Program-made: the position numbers and the translations under genes
Shown here: piece by piece, positions 40,615 to 49,883 of the stretch
Numbering within the stretch: the stretch's first letter is position 1
Layout: each line of letters starts with the position of its first letter
The notes under the pieces: generated by a model
Databases searched by the model: none
Told to the model about the DNA's origin: nothing
Seen by the model: only the letters and a program-made list of their open reading frames with translations
Assembly: GCF_017168235.1 (NCBI RefSeq)
Contig: NZ_JABFAO010000004.1
Location: 779,895-843,894, forward strand
Direction of reading: 5' to 3'
Length of the DNA: 64,000 nucleotides
Origin: Rhodococcus sp. KRD197
GTDB taxonomy: Bacteria > Actinomycetota > Actinomycetes > Mycobacteriales > Mycobacteriaceae

Positions 40615-41822
40615 GAGTCACTCTCCAACGTGCGGTTGGGACGTTCCCAGAACGCGGGCCCGAGGGCTTCGACGAAGTCCCCGCCTGCCACGAGAAAGCC
40701 GTCCTCGTTGACCGTGATGGGCAACTGTGGAAGTGCCCGAGCAGCCGGTCCGAAGATCGGCTTGCCGTACTCGAGGGCGTTGAACTGAGACTGATGGCAG
40801 GGGCACAGGATGCGGTTGGTCTGCTGTTCGTACAGCGACGTTGGGCAACCCAGGTGCGTGCAGATCTTGGAGTAAGCGAAGTAGTCGCCGTAGTTGAAGC
40901 TCTCTTGGCCCTTGCGCTTGATGACCGTTGCTGCATCTTCGGTGCGCAGACGAATGAGCATCACAGAATTGCGAATACCTCGCAGCGACATCAGCAATGC
41001 GTGATCGTCATCGCGATCCGCTTCGCGGAAGGGGTAAACGGTCTCCATAGCTCCGGCATCCAGATCCTCGGGGCGCACCAGAACGACGTCGTGAGGTCGA
41101 CCGGTATCGCGCCGAAGGTAGATCGTCTCTCCAGCGTAGCGCGGAGTCCAGCCCGAGACCCAGAGCGGAGAATCGTCGCCCTCTGCCCACGGATTCTTGA
41201 TCAAACCGCCGAGGGGCATGATCGTCATGATTCCGAGCGCGCCACCACCGAAGAGCAGTGACCGCTTGATCACCTTGCGGCGTCCGAGCGTCGAAGTTTC
41301 GAACGAATCGCCCAGCTCCGCGACGAGGGTCTTTCGATCGACCTCCGATGAGCCGCCATCGTGGCGATCCTGAATCGATACCTCTTCAGGGATGAACTTC
41401 TTGGTGAACTGCACTGCGCCTACGCCGACGCCGAGGATGGCGAGGCCCATCGTCAGACCGATCAGCGGGGTGTACAGCGAGTAGGCGCCATAGTTCTCGT
41501 CGCCGATTCCTGCGTACTCCCACGGCCAGAACAGGTAGATCGCGATGAAGGCAACGGCGGAGATACCGGCGAGTGTGAACCACGCAGCAACGCTGCGCTC
41601 GGCTCGTTTCTCGGCCCGAGTTCCCTCGACAGCCCATCGGTTGCGGCGGTAGGCCACATCGACGTGGTCAAGGTTGGTACCCAACTCCACCAGTTGCTCA
41701 CGGGTCATTCCCGCAAGCTCTTCGTCCGTGTACTGCTTGTTCACATCAAGCTTGTCGGCGTCGTTCTTATCGACACCGTCGCCGTGATCGCCGGCATTGC
41801 GTCCGGACTCAGCGTCGCTCAT
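40611..41822 (-). CDS. qcrA: Rieske iron-sulfur subunit of the cytochrome bc1 complex
   Basis: A 403-residue protein with three membrane segments (about 78-98, 113-137 and 195-215), an actinobacterial feature, and a C-terminal Rieske domain with 2Fe-2S ligands in CTHLGC and CPCHQS. The N-terminus is acidic. A twin-arginine-like [15 protein letters not shown] precedes the third segment, as expected for Tat-assisted insertion. ATGA overlaps exist with qcrC and qcrB. Confidence 0.96.
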   Translation of the reverse strand: MSDAESGRNAGDHGDGVDKNDADKLDVNKQYTDEELAGMTREQLVELGTNLDHVDVAYRRNRWAVEGTRAEKRAERSVAAWFTLAGISAVAFIAIYLFWPWEYAGIGDENYGAYSLYTPLIGLTMGLAILGVGVGAVQFTKKFIPEEVSIQDRHDGGSSEVDRKTLVAELGDSFETSTLGRRKVIKRSLLFGGGALGIMTIMPLGGLIKNPWAEGDDSPLWVSGWTPRYAGETIYLRRDTGRPHDVVLVRPEDLDAGAMETVYPFREADRDDDHALLMSLRGIRNSVMLIRLRTEDAATVIKRKGQESFNYGDYFAYSKICTHLGCPTSLYEQQTNRILCPCHQSQFNALEYGKPIFGPAARALPQLPITVNEDGFLVAGGDFVEALGPAFWERPNRTLESDS

Positions 41823-42697
41823 GACCTAGCTCCGATCCACATTGTTGCGCCGACGACGGCACCGATTCCGATGATCCAGATTGCGATCATCTCGGTGGCG
41901 GGGCCGAAGCCGCCGAGATCCCAACCACCTGCGGGACGAGTCTCCTGGGCAGATTTGACGTAGGAGATGATGTCGACCTTCTCCTCTGGCGTCAGTTGCC
42001 GGTCGGAGAACTTGGGCATGTTCTGCGGACCGGTGATCATGGCCGTGTAGATCTGCTGTTCGTTCGCAGGTCCGAGCGGCGGCGCGAACTTGCCGGATGA
42101 AAGCGCTCCGCCTTCACCGGTGAAGTTGTGGCACGAAGCGCAGTTGAGGCGGAACAGCTCGCTGCCGCGCGCAATGTCTCCGTCGGCGAGTGAGGACTGA
42201 GCGATCTCGCCGTTGCTCTCGCGTACGACGGTGGGTCCACCGCCGTTGGCCTGGATGTAGGCGCCGAGGGCGTCGATCTGCTTGTCGTCGAACTTCGGTG
42301 GCTTCCGGGTCGCCTGCGCTTCGTTTCGCACAGCGGGCATACGTCCCGAGGAAACCTGGAAATACACGGCCGCTTCGCCGACGCCGATGAGGCTGGGGCC
42401 GCGGTCCTGCACACCCTGCAGGTTCACACCGTGGCACGTGACGCACGAAGTGTCGTAGAGCTGCTTTCCCTCGCGAATCAACGCAGCGGAGTCCAGCTGA
42501 GCAGTGGCGACCTGGGGTGTCGGCGTGAGTGCCGAGGCGAGGAAACCTGCGCTGAGCAGACCCATCATGAGTACGAGAGTGCCGGTGACCCGGCGGCGCA
42601 TTTTGCGTCCACGTCGGCTCTTGACGGCCGAGACGGACTCGGCTGAGCCGAGTCCGTCGGTGTTGCCACCGGATGCTGCTGGGGGAGATGAACTCAT
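41819..42697 (-). CDS. qcrC: Diheme cytochrome c subunit of the cytochrome bc1 complex
   Basis: A 292-residue protein with a membrane segment near residues 37-58, two CxxCH heme sites (residues 85-89 and 186-190) and a C-terminal membrane anchor ([18 protein letters not shown]). The two hemes pass electrons straight to CuA of CtaC, replacing soluble cytochrome c. A start at internal Met33 is possible. It heads the tight qcrC-qcrA-qcrB cluster. Confidence 0.96.
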   Translation of the reverse strand: MSSSPPAASGGNTDGLGSAESVSAVKSRRGRKMRRRVTGTLVLMMGLLSAGFLASALTPTPQVATAQLDSAALIREGKQLYDTSCVTCHGVNLQGVQDRGPSLIGVGEAAVYFQVSSGRMPAVRNEAQATRKPPKFDDKQIDALGAYIQANGGGPTVVRESNGEIAQSSLADGDIARGSELFRLNCASCHNFTGEGGALSSGKFAPPLGPANEQQIYTAMITGPQNMPKFSDRQLTPEEKVDIISYVKSAQETRPAGGWDLGGFGPATEMIAIWIIGIGAVVGATMWIGARS

Positions 42698-42790
42698 CTT
42701 CTATCCCTTGTCGTGTCGGGACGGACCGAACGTCGGGGGCTGATATCGAACGTCCGCTGCGGTTGGCGAAGTGAAAACAATTGAACTGCT

Positions 42791-43402
42791 CTAACGAATG
42801 AAGTAGATGGTGGCGAAGAGAGCGATCCACACGATGTCGACGAAGTGCCAGTAGTAGGACACCACGATCGCTGCGGTCGCTTGGGCAGGCGTGAACTTAC
42901 TGACCAGGGTTCGGGTAATGAGGAACACGAACGCGATCAATCCGCCGATGACGTGAAGTCCGTGGAAGCCGGTCGTGATGTAGAAGACCGATCCGTACAC
43001 GCTCGACGAAATCGATGTTCCCTCGTGGACCATGTGGTAGTACTCGTAGCCCTGGCCGGCGACGAAGAACGCGCCCATCGCCAGGGTGATGATGTACCAA
43101 CGTCTCAGTCCGAACACGTCGCCTCGCTCGGCTGCGAAAACGCCGAGCTGGCACGTGAACGAGGACGCGATCAACACCGCGGTGACCGGTACCGCGAGCG
43201 TCAGATTGAGCTCGGTCGGTTCCGGTGGCCAGTTTCCGTCGGCTTGCGCCCTCGCGACGAAGTACATCGCGAAAAGTCCGGCAAAGAACATGAGTTCGCT
43301 CGACAGCCACACGATGGTGCCGACGCTGACCATATTGGGGCGGTTCAGCGAGTGCACGCGTTGGGTGATTGCCGATCCTTGAGTCCCTACAGCGCTCGTC
43401 AC
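42791..43402 (-). CDS. ctaE: Cytochrome c oxidase subunit III
   Basis: A 203-residue subunit of the aa3 oxidase with about five membrane segments ([17 protein letters not shown]; the conserved [34 protein letters not shown]). The GTG at 43402 gives the family N-terminus ([22 protein letters not shown]). No ribosome-binding site precedes it, so a leaderless mRNA is possible. It lies 93 bases before qcrC in the same direction, linking the oxidase and bc1 genes. Confidence 0.95.
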   Translation of the reverse strand: MTSAVGTQGSAITQRVHSLNRPNMVSVGTIVWLSSELMFFAGLFAMYFVARAQADGNWPPEPTELNLTLAVPVTAVLIASSFTCQLGVFAAERGDVFGLRRWYIITLAMGAFFVAGQGYEYYHMVHEGTSISSSVYGSVFYITTGFHGLHVIGGLIAFVFLITRTLVSKFTPAQATAAIVVSYYWHFVDIVWIALFATIYFIR

Positions 43403-43552
43403 AAAGAGAAGTATGACTGTTCGTAGTACCGGAGGCATACTCGGGTCCGATGTTGGCGCGTCGCCGATGTGCTCGGTTCAGGCGGCCCCGAAAAAAGCCC
43501 AGGTCGCGACCAGTGTGGCGACGGGCTGCGAACTGCGAGAAAGGCTTCCCTC

Positions 43553-44029
43553 ATGGCAACGAACGCTGGCGCATCCTGGTTCCGGCGACTGTTTTCCCGG
43601 TCGACCAGGAAGGCGCTCGACTCCAGCCGGCCAGACCTGGTGATCGTGGCGTCGTCGTTCGATGACGCGGAGTCGTGTTCGGCGGCGCTGGATCGCGGGG
43701 CGAAGGAAACCGGGTGGCGGGTCGACGAAGAAGCAGTGTTCCGGCATCACCTCGTGCTGCCGGTGGAAACGGTTTCCGACGCCGCATCGGTGGTTGCGCA
43801 GGACGGCTACGAACTGTTGGATTCCCCGTCACCGGTACCGGAGATCAACGCGAGCTCGAGCAGGGTGGACGTGGCCGCCGGGGTCGAGGTGACGCTGCAG
43901 CGTGTGCAAATTCTGGACGCCCTGCACTGCTCGCAGGAGCGCTCCCGGATGGCGGGTCTTGCCCAACGTAGAGGTGGAGTCGTCGCGGGCTGGGACGCGC
44001 TGCAACCAGGCGCACCCACCGCTGACTAA
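43553..44029 (+). CDS. Conserved hypothetical protein
   Basis: A 158-residue soluble protein. It starts with a basic segment (NAGASWFRRLFSRSTRKAL) then an alpha/beta region (DLVIVASSFDDAESCSAALDRGAKETGWRVDEEAVFRHHLVLPVETVSDA), with two Cys in the body. No catalytic motif is recognised. The frame extends upstream to 43469, but the ATG at 43553 (AAGG about 8-10 bases upstream) is favoured. It precedes trpD by 83 bases. Confidence 0.7.
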   Translation: MATNAGASWFRRLFSRSTRKALDSSRPDLVIVASSFDDAESCSAALDRGAKETGWRVDEEAVFRHHLVLPVETVSDAASVVAQDGYELLDSPSPVPEINASSSRVDVAAGVEVTLQRVQILDALHCSQERSRMAGLAQRRGGVVAGWDALQPGAPTAD

Positions 44030-44112
44030 GCTTCTCCACGCAAGTCGGGAGGCCGCATCGACGAAAAGCCCGACGGTCGAGCGCCGGCGGTCGAGGGAGG
44101 CATGGGGAGCGA

Positions 44113-45186
44113 ATGACCGAATCGAAGAGCGGCGCACCGAGCAGGACGTGGAAAATGGTGCTGGGTGCGTTGACGTCTCATGCTGATCTCTCCAGCGAGG
44201 ACACGAGCTGGGCGATGGACGAAATCATGTCCGGCAACGCCACGGCTGCGCAGATCGCTGCTTTCGGCGTGGCGTTGAAAATGAAGGGTCCGACGCCGGG
44301 AGAAGTTCGTGGACTCGCTGATTCGATGCTTGCGCACGCGACACTGGTGGATTGTGATCCGGTTGCGGTCGATGTCGTGGGAACCGGAGGCGACGGTGCC
44401 GACACGGTGAACATTTCCACGATGGCGGCGTTGGTGGCGGCGTCCGCGGGTGCACGCGTGGTCAAACATGGAAACCGTGCCGCGTCCTCGCAGAGCGGCA
44501 CGACGGACGTACTGGAAGCGTTGGGGGTCAAATTCGGCCTCGGACCCGCGGGCGTTGCCACCACAGTCCGCGACGTCGGGATCGGCTTCTGTTTCGCGCC
44601 GGTGTATCACCCCGCACTACGTTTCGCCGGGCCTCCTCGCAAGGAGATCGGGATCCCCACGGTGTTCAACGTGTTGGGACCCTTGACAAACCCGGGACGA
44701 CCGAGAGCCGGGTTGATCGGATGTGCGTTCGCCCCCCTCGTCTCCGTGGTGGCCGAGGTGTTTGCAGAGCGCGGGGCCAGTGCACTGGTGGTGCGCGGTG
44801 ACGACGGGTTGGACGAGATCACATTGTCGACGACGACGACCGTCTTCGTGGTATCCGATGGCTCGGTGACCGAGGCGAAGATCGATCCAGGAGTTTTCGG
44901 GCTGGACCTGGTGCCGATCGAAGCGCTGAAGGGCGGCAACGCAGCAACGAACGCTGCTATCGCGCATGCGGTGTTCTCGGGAGATCGGGGACCGGTGCGC
45001 GATGCGGTGTTGCTCAACGCGGCCGCGGCGCTCACGGCATTCGACGGGATTTCCGGTGGCATCGACCCGGTCCAGCTCGACGCTCGTCTTGCCGACGGTC
45101 TCGAGCGCGCAGCGAAGGCGATCGATACGGGTGCGACCACAGACCTCCTCAACCGGTGGGTGTCACGGTCCAACGAGCTCGACTGA
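44113..45186 (+). CDS. trpD: Anthranilate phosphoribosyltransferase
   Basis: Second step of tryptophan synthesis: joins anthranilate and PRPP. The 357-residue product has the PRPP-binding GTGGDGADTVNIS, KHGNRAASSQSG and FCFAPVYHPALRFAGPPRKEIGIPTVFNVLGPLTNP, all characteristic. ATG at 44113 with GGAG just upstream. As in M. tuberculosis, it is not next to the other trp genes. It ends three bases before the convergent AsnC-type gene. Confidence 0.96.
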   Translation: MTESKSGAPSRTWKMVLGALTSHADLSSEDTSWAMDEIMSGNATAAQIAAFGVALKMKGPTPGEVRGLADSMLAHATLVDCDPVAVDVVGTGGDGADTVNISTMAALVAASAGARVVKHGNRAASSQSGTTDVLEALGVKFGLGPAGVATTVRDVGIGFCFAPVYHPALRFAGPPRKEIGIPTVFNVLGPLTNPGRPRAGLIGCAFAPLVSVVAEVFAERGASALVVRGDDGLDEITLSTTTTVFVVSDGSVTEAKIDPGVFGLDLVPIEALKGGNAATNAAIAHAVFSGDRGPVRDAVLLNAAAALTAFDGISGGIDPVQLDARLADGLERAAKAIDTGATTDLLNRWVSRSNELD

Positions 45187-45189
45187 CGA

Positions 45190-45465
45190 TCACTCTCCGA
45201 TCGAGAAGCCTGCCTCGATGTCCGCGCTGGAGTAGGACTGGAACGCGATGTGGGTCGCGGTGTTCAGTACCCCGGGCACCTTGTTGATGCGCTGAGTCAC
45301 CACGTCGGCGATGCTCTGGTGATCGCGAACCTTGACCATGGCGATCAAGTCGACGTCGCCGGCGCAGGAATACACCTCGGTGACACCCTCTACGTCGGCA
45401 ACAGCCTGCGCTGTCTCCGGAATGGCGTGTGCCTCGGCGTCGATCATGACGATGGCGTTGATCAT
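45190..45465 (-). CDS. Lrp/AsnC ligand-binding (RAM) domain protein
   Basis: A 91-residue protein consisting only of the C-terminal ligand-binding domain of Lrp/AsnC regulators (INAIVMIDAEAHAIPETAQAVADVEGVTEVYSCAGDVDLIAMVKVRD). No helix-turn-helix is present, so it cannot bind DNA by the usual route; stand-alone RAM proteins may sense amino acids or partner full regulators. A good AAAGGAG lies before the ATG. Confidence 0.88.
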   Translation of the reverse strand: MINAIVMIDAEAHAIPETAQAVADVEGVTEVYSCAGDVDLIAMVKVRDHQSIADVVTQRINKVPGVLNTATHIAFQSYSSADIEAGFSIGE

Positions 45466-45520
45466 GGGGCTCCTTTGCAGCCGAGGAAGATCAGGTGTCG
45501 ATCACGTGCCGAGACCGAGC

Positions 45521-47251
45521 TTAGATTGCCAGGCGCACTGTCGGTTCGTTCATCCCTCGTTCACGCCGGGACACTGTGCGTGCGACGCCGCACCACTGGC
45601 GCCATGCCCCGGCGCCGTGTAGGGGCTCTGCATAACCATCTGTCGTCCGAACGATTCTGACCCCGTCCGAGTGCATCCAGCGAGCAATCAGCGCGACTTC
45701 CTCGGGTGATGCGCCCCGGAGGGGAGTGGAGTCGGGAATTACGGTTTCCGCCCCGGCGACGATCGCTTCGACGACGGGCATCGGGTGCACCGTGCGAGGA
45801 GCCGTCGCGGCGGCCGTCAGCCGGCCGTGTCGTATCACTGCTAGTTCCCACCCGCCTGCCGAATCTTTGCGCGCGACGATCAACTCGGCGATGTCGGTGA
45901 TCGAGGAGAGGCGGTGCAGGTTTCTCAGTACGTCGGCAAGGACTGCGAGTCGGTCGCGCATGCGTGCGGCCGATTCGAACAGTTCGGCGTCGGCGAGTTC
46001 GGTGATTCTGCATCGAACTGCATCGAGGATGTGATCGTCACGGCCCAGCGCGAGTTCGCGGAACAGCGCCGGTGCGCTCTCGTACTCCTGGGCCGTGACG
46101 ATTCCTGCGGTCGCTGCCGCGCATCCACCGACCGCCTCGGGTGGGCAGTTCTGGCCGTGGGTGGCGGAGATCGGTATCCGCCGCGTGCATGTTCGGATGC
46201 CGGTGAATTCTGCGATCAGGGCAGCGGCCGCAGCGCCGTCACCTCGAGCGACGAAGGGCCCGATCGAACCCGGGGCCGGTGCACGGACGAGGGAAAGTCG
46301 AGGGAACGCCTCGTTGGTGGCGGTGATCCACCACCCCTTCTTCGGAAATTTCGATCGTCTGTTGTACGGCGGGATGTGCGCGCTCAGCAACCTCAATTCG
46401 CGAACTCCTGCCTCGAGGGCATGCGCACACTCGACATGGTCGACGCCGACTGCCAGTCCGACCATCTCCTTCATCCGCCCGCGCGTTTCCGAACCGGTGA
46501 AGTAGTTGCGGACGCGCCGCTGCAGGTTGTTCGACGTGCCCACGTACAGGACCTCGTTTCCGGGACCCTTGAACAGGTAGACGCCCGGGGTGCGCGGTAG
46601 GTGAGCGGCCAGTGTGCGCTTGGCGCGTTGTCCGGCCGAGACAGCTGGGAGGTAGTCGACCAGTTCGGCGTAGCTGTGCACGCCCTGATTGCCCACGCGC
46701 TCGATGAGGGCGTGCAGAACGTCGACGGTGGCGCGTGCGTCGTCGAGTGCGCGGTGGGTCGGCTGCGTACCGACCTGGAACAGCGAGGCCAGGGCCGACA
46801 GCTTCACCGATGGGGCCTCGTCGCGGGTGAGTACGCGCCGCGCGAGCTTCACCGTGCACAGAACTCGAAACCTGGGCCAGGCGATATCGAGGCGTGACGC
46901 GGCGGCTTGGAGGAACCCCATGTCGAAGCGGGCATTGTGCGCGACGAGTACGGATCCACGTGCGAACTCGAGAAACCCCGGCAGGACTCGTTCGATGCGG
47001 GGCGCTCCGATCAGCATCGCGGTGGTGATTCCGGTCAGTTCCACGATGTACGGGGGAATCGACCGGCCCGGATCTACCAGTGTGGCGAACTCGCCGACGA
47101 CTTCACCGCCGCGGACTTTCACGGCGCCGATCTCGGTGATCGCCTCGGTGTCGGCGCTGCCTCCGGTGGTTTCGAGGTCGACTACGACGAAGGTCGTCTC
47201 GTGCAACGGAGTGTCGAGTTCGTCGAAGCTCAGCTGGATCGGAAGGCTCAC
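45521..47251 (-). CDS. DEDDh exonuclease/GIY-YIG (UvrC-like) fusion protein
   Basis: A 576-residue fusion. The N-terminal DnaQ-type 3'-5' exonuclease has [10 protein letters not shown] (Asp/Glu), [11 protein letters not shown], and [14 protein letters not shown] (His/Asp). It is followed at about residue 220 by a GIY-YIG endonuclease module ([31 protein letters not shown]) and a UvrC-like C-terminal region. The family is annotated as a polymerase III epsilon-like or Cho-like protein (Rv2191 in position). It probably acts in DNA repair, cutting and trimming damaged strands, but the substrate is unproven. GTG start. Confidence 0.9.
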   Translation of the reverse strand: MSLPIQLSFDELDTPLHETTFVVVDLETTGGSADTEAITEIGAVKVRGGEVVGEFATLVDPGRSIPPYIVELTGITTAMLIGAPRIERVLPGFLEFARGSVLVAHNARFDMGFLQAAASRLDIAWPRFRVLCTVKLARRVLTRDEAPSVKLSALASLFQVGTQPTHRALDDARATVDVLHALIERVGNQGVHSYAELVDYLPAVSAGQRAKRTLAAHLPRTPGVYLFKGPGNEVLYVGTSNNLQRRVRNYFTGSETRGRMKEMVGLAVGVDHVECAHALEAGVRELRLLSAHIPPYNRRSKFPKKGWWITATNEAFPRLSLVRAPAPGSIGPFVARGDGAAAAALIAEFTGIRTCTRRIPISATHGQNCPPEAVGGCAAATAGIVTAQEYESAPALFRELALGRDDHILDAVRCRITELADAELFESAARMRDRLAVLADVLRNLHRLSSITDIAELIVARKDSAGGWELAVIRHGRLTAAATAPRTVHPMPVVEAIVAGAETVIPDSTPLRGASPEEVALIARWMHSDGVRIVRTTDGYAEPLHGAGAWRQWCGVARTVSRRERGMNEPTVRLAI

Positions 47252-47388
47252 GATCGTGGACGCTAGCGCGGCCCACCGACAGTCCCTTGACAGTCCGCCG
47301 GCTCGGCGGTTCGTGTCGGTGCCTGTCGTTAGGTTCTCGTTCGACAGCCGGAATTCCGGGCTGACTCGATGAAAGAGATGAGGATCAC

Positions 47389-47670
47389 ATGATCGTCGAC
47401 TGTGGTGATTGCAAGGTCCGCGATATCGCGTGCGCCGACTGCGTTGTCACGGTGCTCCTCGGTGCCCCGGGTCGGGCCGGCCGAGGCGGTACCGAGGCGG
47501 TGTCGAAACTGTCCAAAATGGCTTTCGACCAGGAAGAATTGGGCGCCATGGACGTACTTGCGGACAGCGGCCTGGTGCCGCGATTGCGCCTCGTGGTGGA
47601 CGCGAACGACCGGGTTGTGGGCGAGTCGTTATCCACTCGTGACACTGGGGCGAATCGGCATGCCATGTAG
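47389..47670 (+). CDS. Small protein with four-cysteine N-terminus
   Basis: A 93-residue conserved actinobacterial protein of unknown function. Its start carries Cys5, Cys8, Cys15 and Cys18 (CGDC...CADC), a spacing that could hold zinc or an Fe-S cluster, followed by VVTVLLG and a short alpha/beta region. ATG with GAGG 5 bases upstream. It lies between the exonuclease (divergent) and the riboswitch. Confidence 0.78.
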   Translation: MIVDCGDCKVRDIACADCVVTVLLGAPGRAGRGGTEAVSKLSKMAFDQEELGAMDVLADSGLVPRLRLVVDANDRVVGESLSTRDTGANRHAM

Positions 47671-47794
47671 TGCAGAAGCGAACTGTTCACGCGCGTTGGG
47701 CGCGTTGGGGTCGACACAGGGGTATGCCATTTCGTAACCTTCCTGAGACCTTGCGGAGTCTCGCCAGTCCACACCGGAGTGGCGTCGCAAGTCA

Positions 47795-47938
47795 CCGCCT
47801 AATCGGGCCGCTCGTGAGAGTGCCCGTACCGGGAACCCGATTTCCATTGGGGTGAATCCCGCTAAGTCGCCTTCACGGTGATGACGCGGGTAGGGCTGAT
47901 CTTCCCAGCCCGAACCCGTCAGCTAACTCGGTCGGCGG
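47795..47938 (+). ncRNA. Cyclic di-AMP (ydaO/yuaA) riboswitch
   Basis: Conserved blocks in the right order: GTACCGGGAACCC, GGGGTGAATCC (47849-47859) and CGAACCCGTCAGCTAAC (47911-47927). Terminal stem CCGCC (47795-47799) pairs with GGCGG (47934-47938). It ends 31 bases before an NlpC/P60 gene. In actinobacteria this class commonly precedes cell-wall hydrolase genes and shuts them off at high c-di-AMP. Boundaries are approximate. Confidence 0.92.
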
Positions 47939-47968
47939 ATGAACGGAAGAAACGGAGCACAACTTTTC

Positions 47969-48526
47969 GTGGCGTCACATACTTCAACCCGCCCATTGCG
48001 TCGAATTCTCGTAGCCGGTGCGATCACAGCCGGTGCGGTCATTCTTCCCGCTGCCCCCGCAATGGCGGCCCCCATCACCATCCCCGGTGTCGGAACGTTC
48101 GAGATCCCCGAGATTCCGGGTATGCCGCCGCTTCCGGCTCAGGTTCCCGCACCTAACGCCCCGGCTCCGGTCGCACCCCAGGTGACGCCGGCAGCGAAGG
48201 CCGTTCAGGCTGCGGAGACGAAGATCGGCGCACCGTACGTCTACGGCGCTTCGGGCCCGGATTCGTTCGACTGCTCGGGTCTCGTCCAGTGGGCATACAA
48301 GCAGGCCGGTGTCAGCCTGCCCCGTACCAGCTACGACCAGGCAGCCGCTGGCACGCCTGTCTCGAAGGCGGATCTGCGCCCCGGTGACGTCGTTTCCTTC
48401 TACGGCGGTTCGCACTCGGGCATCTACTCGGGCAACGGCAACGTGATCCATGCGTCCACATCCGGTGTGCCGGTCAAGGTGGCACCTGTCGATTCCATGC
48501 CGTTCGACGGAGCGCGTCGCTACTGA
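47969..48526 (+). CDS. Secreted NlpC/P60 peptidoglycan endopeptidase (short form)
   Basis: A 185-residue cell-wall hydrolase that cuts peptide stems. It has a signal peptide ending at about residue 34 (PAMAA), a Pro-rich linker (about 38-75), and an NlpC/P60 domain with catalytic Cys102 (DCSGLVQWAY), His149 and His161. The frame opens at an ATG directly after the riboswitch (47939), but the GTG at 47969 gives a normal signal peptide, and the same GTGGCG context occurs in the next gene. Expression is probably set by c-di-AMP. Confidence 0.92.
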   Translation: MASHTSTRPLRRILVAGAITAGAVILPAAPAMAAPITIPGVGTFEIPEIPGMPPLPAQVPAPNAPAPVAPQVTPAAKAVQAAETKIGAPYVYGASGPDSFDCSGLVQWAYKQAGVSLPRTSYDQAAAGTPVSKADLRPGDVVSFYGGSHSGIYSGNGNVIHASTSGVPVKVAPVDSMPFDGARRY

Positions 48527-48548
48527 TTTTCGCGACCGCGTTTCATCA

Positions 48549-48590
48549 CAGCACCAGAGCGCACCGACTCGTCGGCGCGCTCTGGTGCTG
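48549..48590 (+). terminator. Terminator between the two NlpC/P60 genes
   Basis: 14-base arms (48549-48562, 48577-48590) with a secondary small stem in the loop, followed by TTCTGTTTGG. It is 22 bases after the first NlpC/P60 stop, so the second gene probably has its own promoter. Confidence 0.8.
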
Positions 48591-48733
48591 TTCTGTTTGG
48601 TTCGGTGCCTCCTCGATGGACAACACGGGTGGACACGATTGTGGCCGTTCCGTAACCTGACCGAGTCCGCCGAGTACCCATTATTTCGATCGAATCCCAA
48701 CAAATGGCGGTTTTCCGACCGAATTCCTGCCCG

Positions 48734-48765
48734 CTACCCACTACTCGTGGGTAGGGTTTGTTTTT
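48734..48765 (+). terminator. Hairpin plus T tract upstream of the second NlpC/P60 gene
   Basis: CTACCCAC and GTGGGTAG arms around a 5-base loop, followed by GGTTTGTTTTTC. It resembles an intrinsic terminator but lies only about 57 bases before the next start codon and 144 bases after the previous terminator. It could be an attenuator in the leader of the second gene. Confidence 0.5.
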
Positions 48766-48821
48766 CGAACCGTTACGCTGGCCCCTCAGGCCTCCCAGGC
48801 AGAAACGGAGAGTCACCTTTC

Positions 48822-49874
48822 GTGGCGACACCGATAGTCAATCGTTCCAAGCTGAGCGTCCTTGTTGCAGCAGTGCTTGCCGTATTCCTGATCGCAGGTC
48901 AGGGAGCAATAGCGCACGCTCAGCCAGGTATCGACACTGCGTCCGATGCGCAGACCAGATTGGCAGAGCTCTCACGCGAATCGGAGCAGACCACGGAAGC
49001 TCTGCACAACGCGCAGATCGACCTCGATGCCAAGATTGCCGCGCAGCGTGACGCCGACGCTGCTCTCGCGGCGAACCAGGACGCCCTCACCAGGGCACAG
49101 CAGGCGCTCGCGGAGCTCAAGCCCGCCATGGACAAGGTCGCCAATGTCAACTATCAGGGCGGCCGAACCAATCGCCTTTTCGCTGTCATGGTCAGCGATT
49201 CGCCGCAGCAGCTACTCGACCAGATGTCGGCCCTCGACATCATCTCGGCCGAAACAACGCGTCAGGTAGAGCAGTTCAAGCAGGCCAGCGCCGACGCGGC
49301 GGCTGCGCAGGAGGCGTCGCAAGCGGCCGTCGATCTGGCTCGTACAGCCGCTGAGCAGGCCCGGGTGGTAAGCGACGATCTGCAGGCGAAACAGAGTCAG
49401 TTGCAGGAACAAACTGCGGAGGTAGTGGCGAGCTACAACGCACTCTCCGGCGCCGAACAGGCCGAACTCGCCGGATCACCGCTACCGGAGGGCTTCGATC
49501 TGTCGAAACTCCTGTCCGGTCTTGTGCCCGGGTCCTCCTCCGGAGCCCTTCAGGCCGGTCTGACTCAGGTCGGCAAGCCGTACTCCTGGGGGGCTGCCGG
49601 CCCCGACGGTTTCGACTGCTCCGGTCTGGTGGTCTGGTCGTACAAGCAGGTGGGTAAGACGCTCCCACGTTCGAGTCAAGCGCAAGCGGCCGGTGGTACC
49701 CCGGTGGACCAAAAGGACCTTCAGCCGGGCGACCTCGTCCTGTTCTATCCAAACGCCTCACATGTCGGGCTGTACGCGGGCAACGGCAACGTTCTGCACG
49801 CGTCCACCTACGGTGTTCCCGTCAAGGTTCAGTCGATGGCGTCATACCCCTTCTACGGCGCTCGACGCTACTGA
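48822..49874 (+). CDS. Secreted coiled-coil NlpC/P60 peptidoglycan endopeptidase
   Basis: A 350-residue hydrolase. It has a signal peptide (about 1-33, ending AHAQ), a long Ala/Gln/Glu-rich coiled-coil region (about 40-215), and a C-terminal NlpC/P60 domain with Cys266 (DCSGLVVWSYKQ), His314 and His326. The architecture resembles RipA/Rv2190c-type enzymes in which the coiled coil restrains the catalytic domain. The GTG at 48822 is chosen for the signal peptide; the open frame runs upstream. The domain ends are very alike in the two NlpC/P60 genes (YGVPVKV, GARRY), suggesting duplication. Confidence 0.93.
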   Translation: MATPIVNRSKLSVLVAAVLAVFLIAGQGAIAHAQPGIDTASDAQTRLAELSRESEQTTEALHNAQIDLDAKIAAQRDADAALAANQDALTRAQQALAELKPAMDKVANVNYQGGRTNRLFAVMVSDSPQQLLDQMSALDIISAETTRQVEQFKQASADAAAAQEASQAAVDLARTAAEQARVVSDDLQAKQSQLQEQTAEVVASYNALSGAEQAELAGSPLPEGFDLSKLLSGLVPGSSSGALQAGLTQVGKPYSWGAAGPDGFDCSGLVVWSYKQVGKTLPRSSQAQAAGGTPVDQKDLQPGDLVLFYPNASHVGLYAGNGNVLHASTYGVPVKVQSMASYPFYGARRY

Positions 49875-49883
49875 TCTTCGGTA

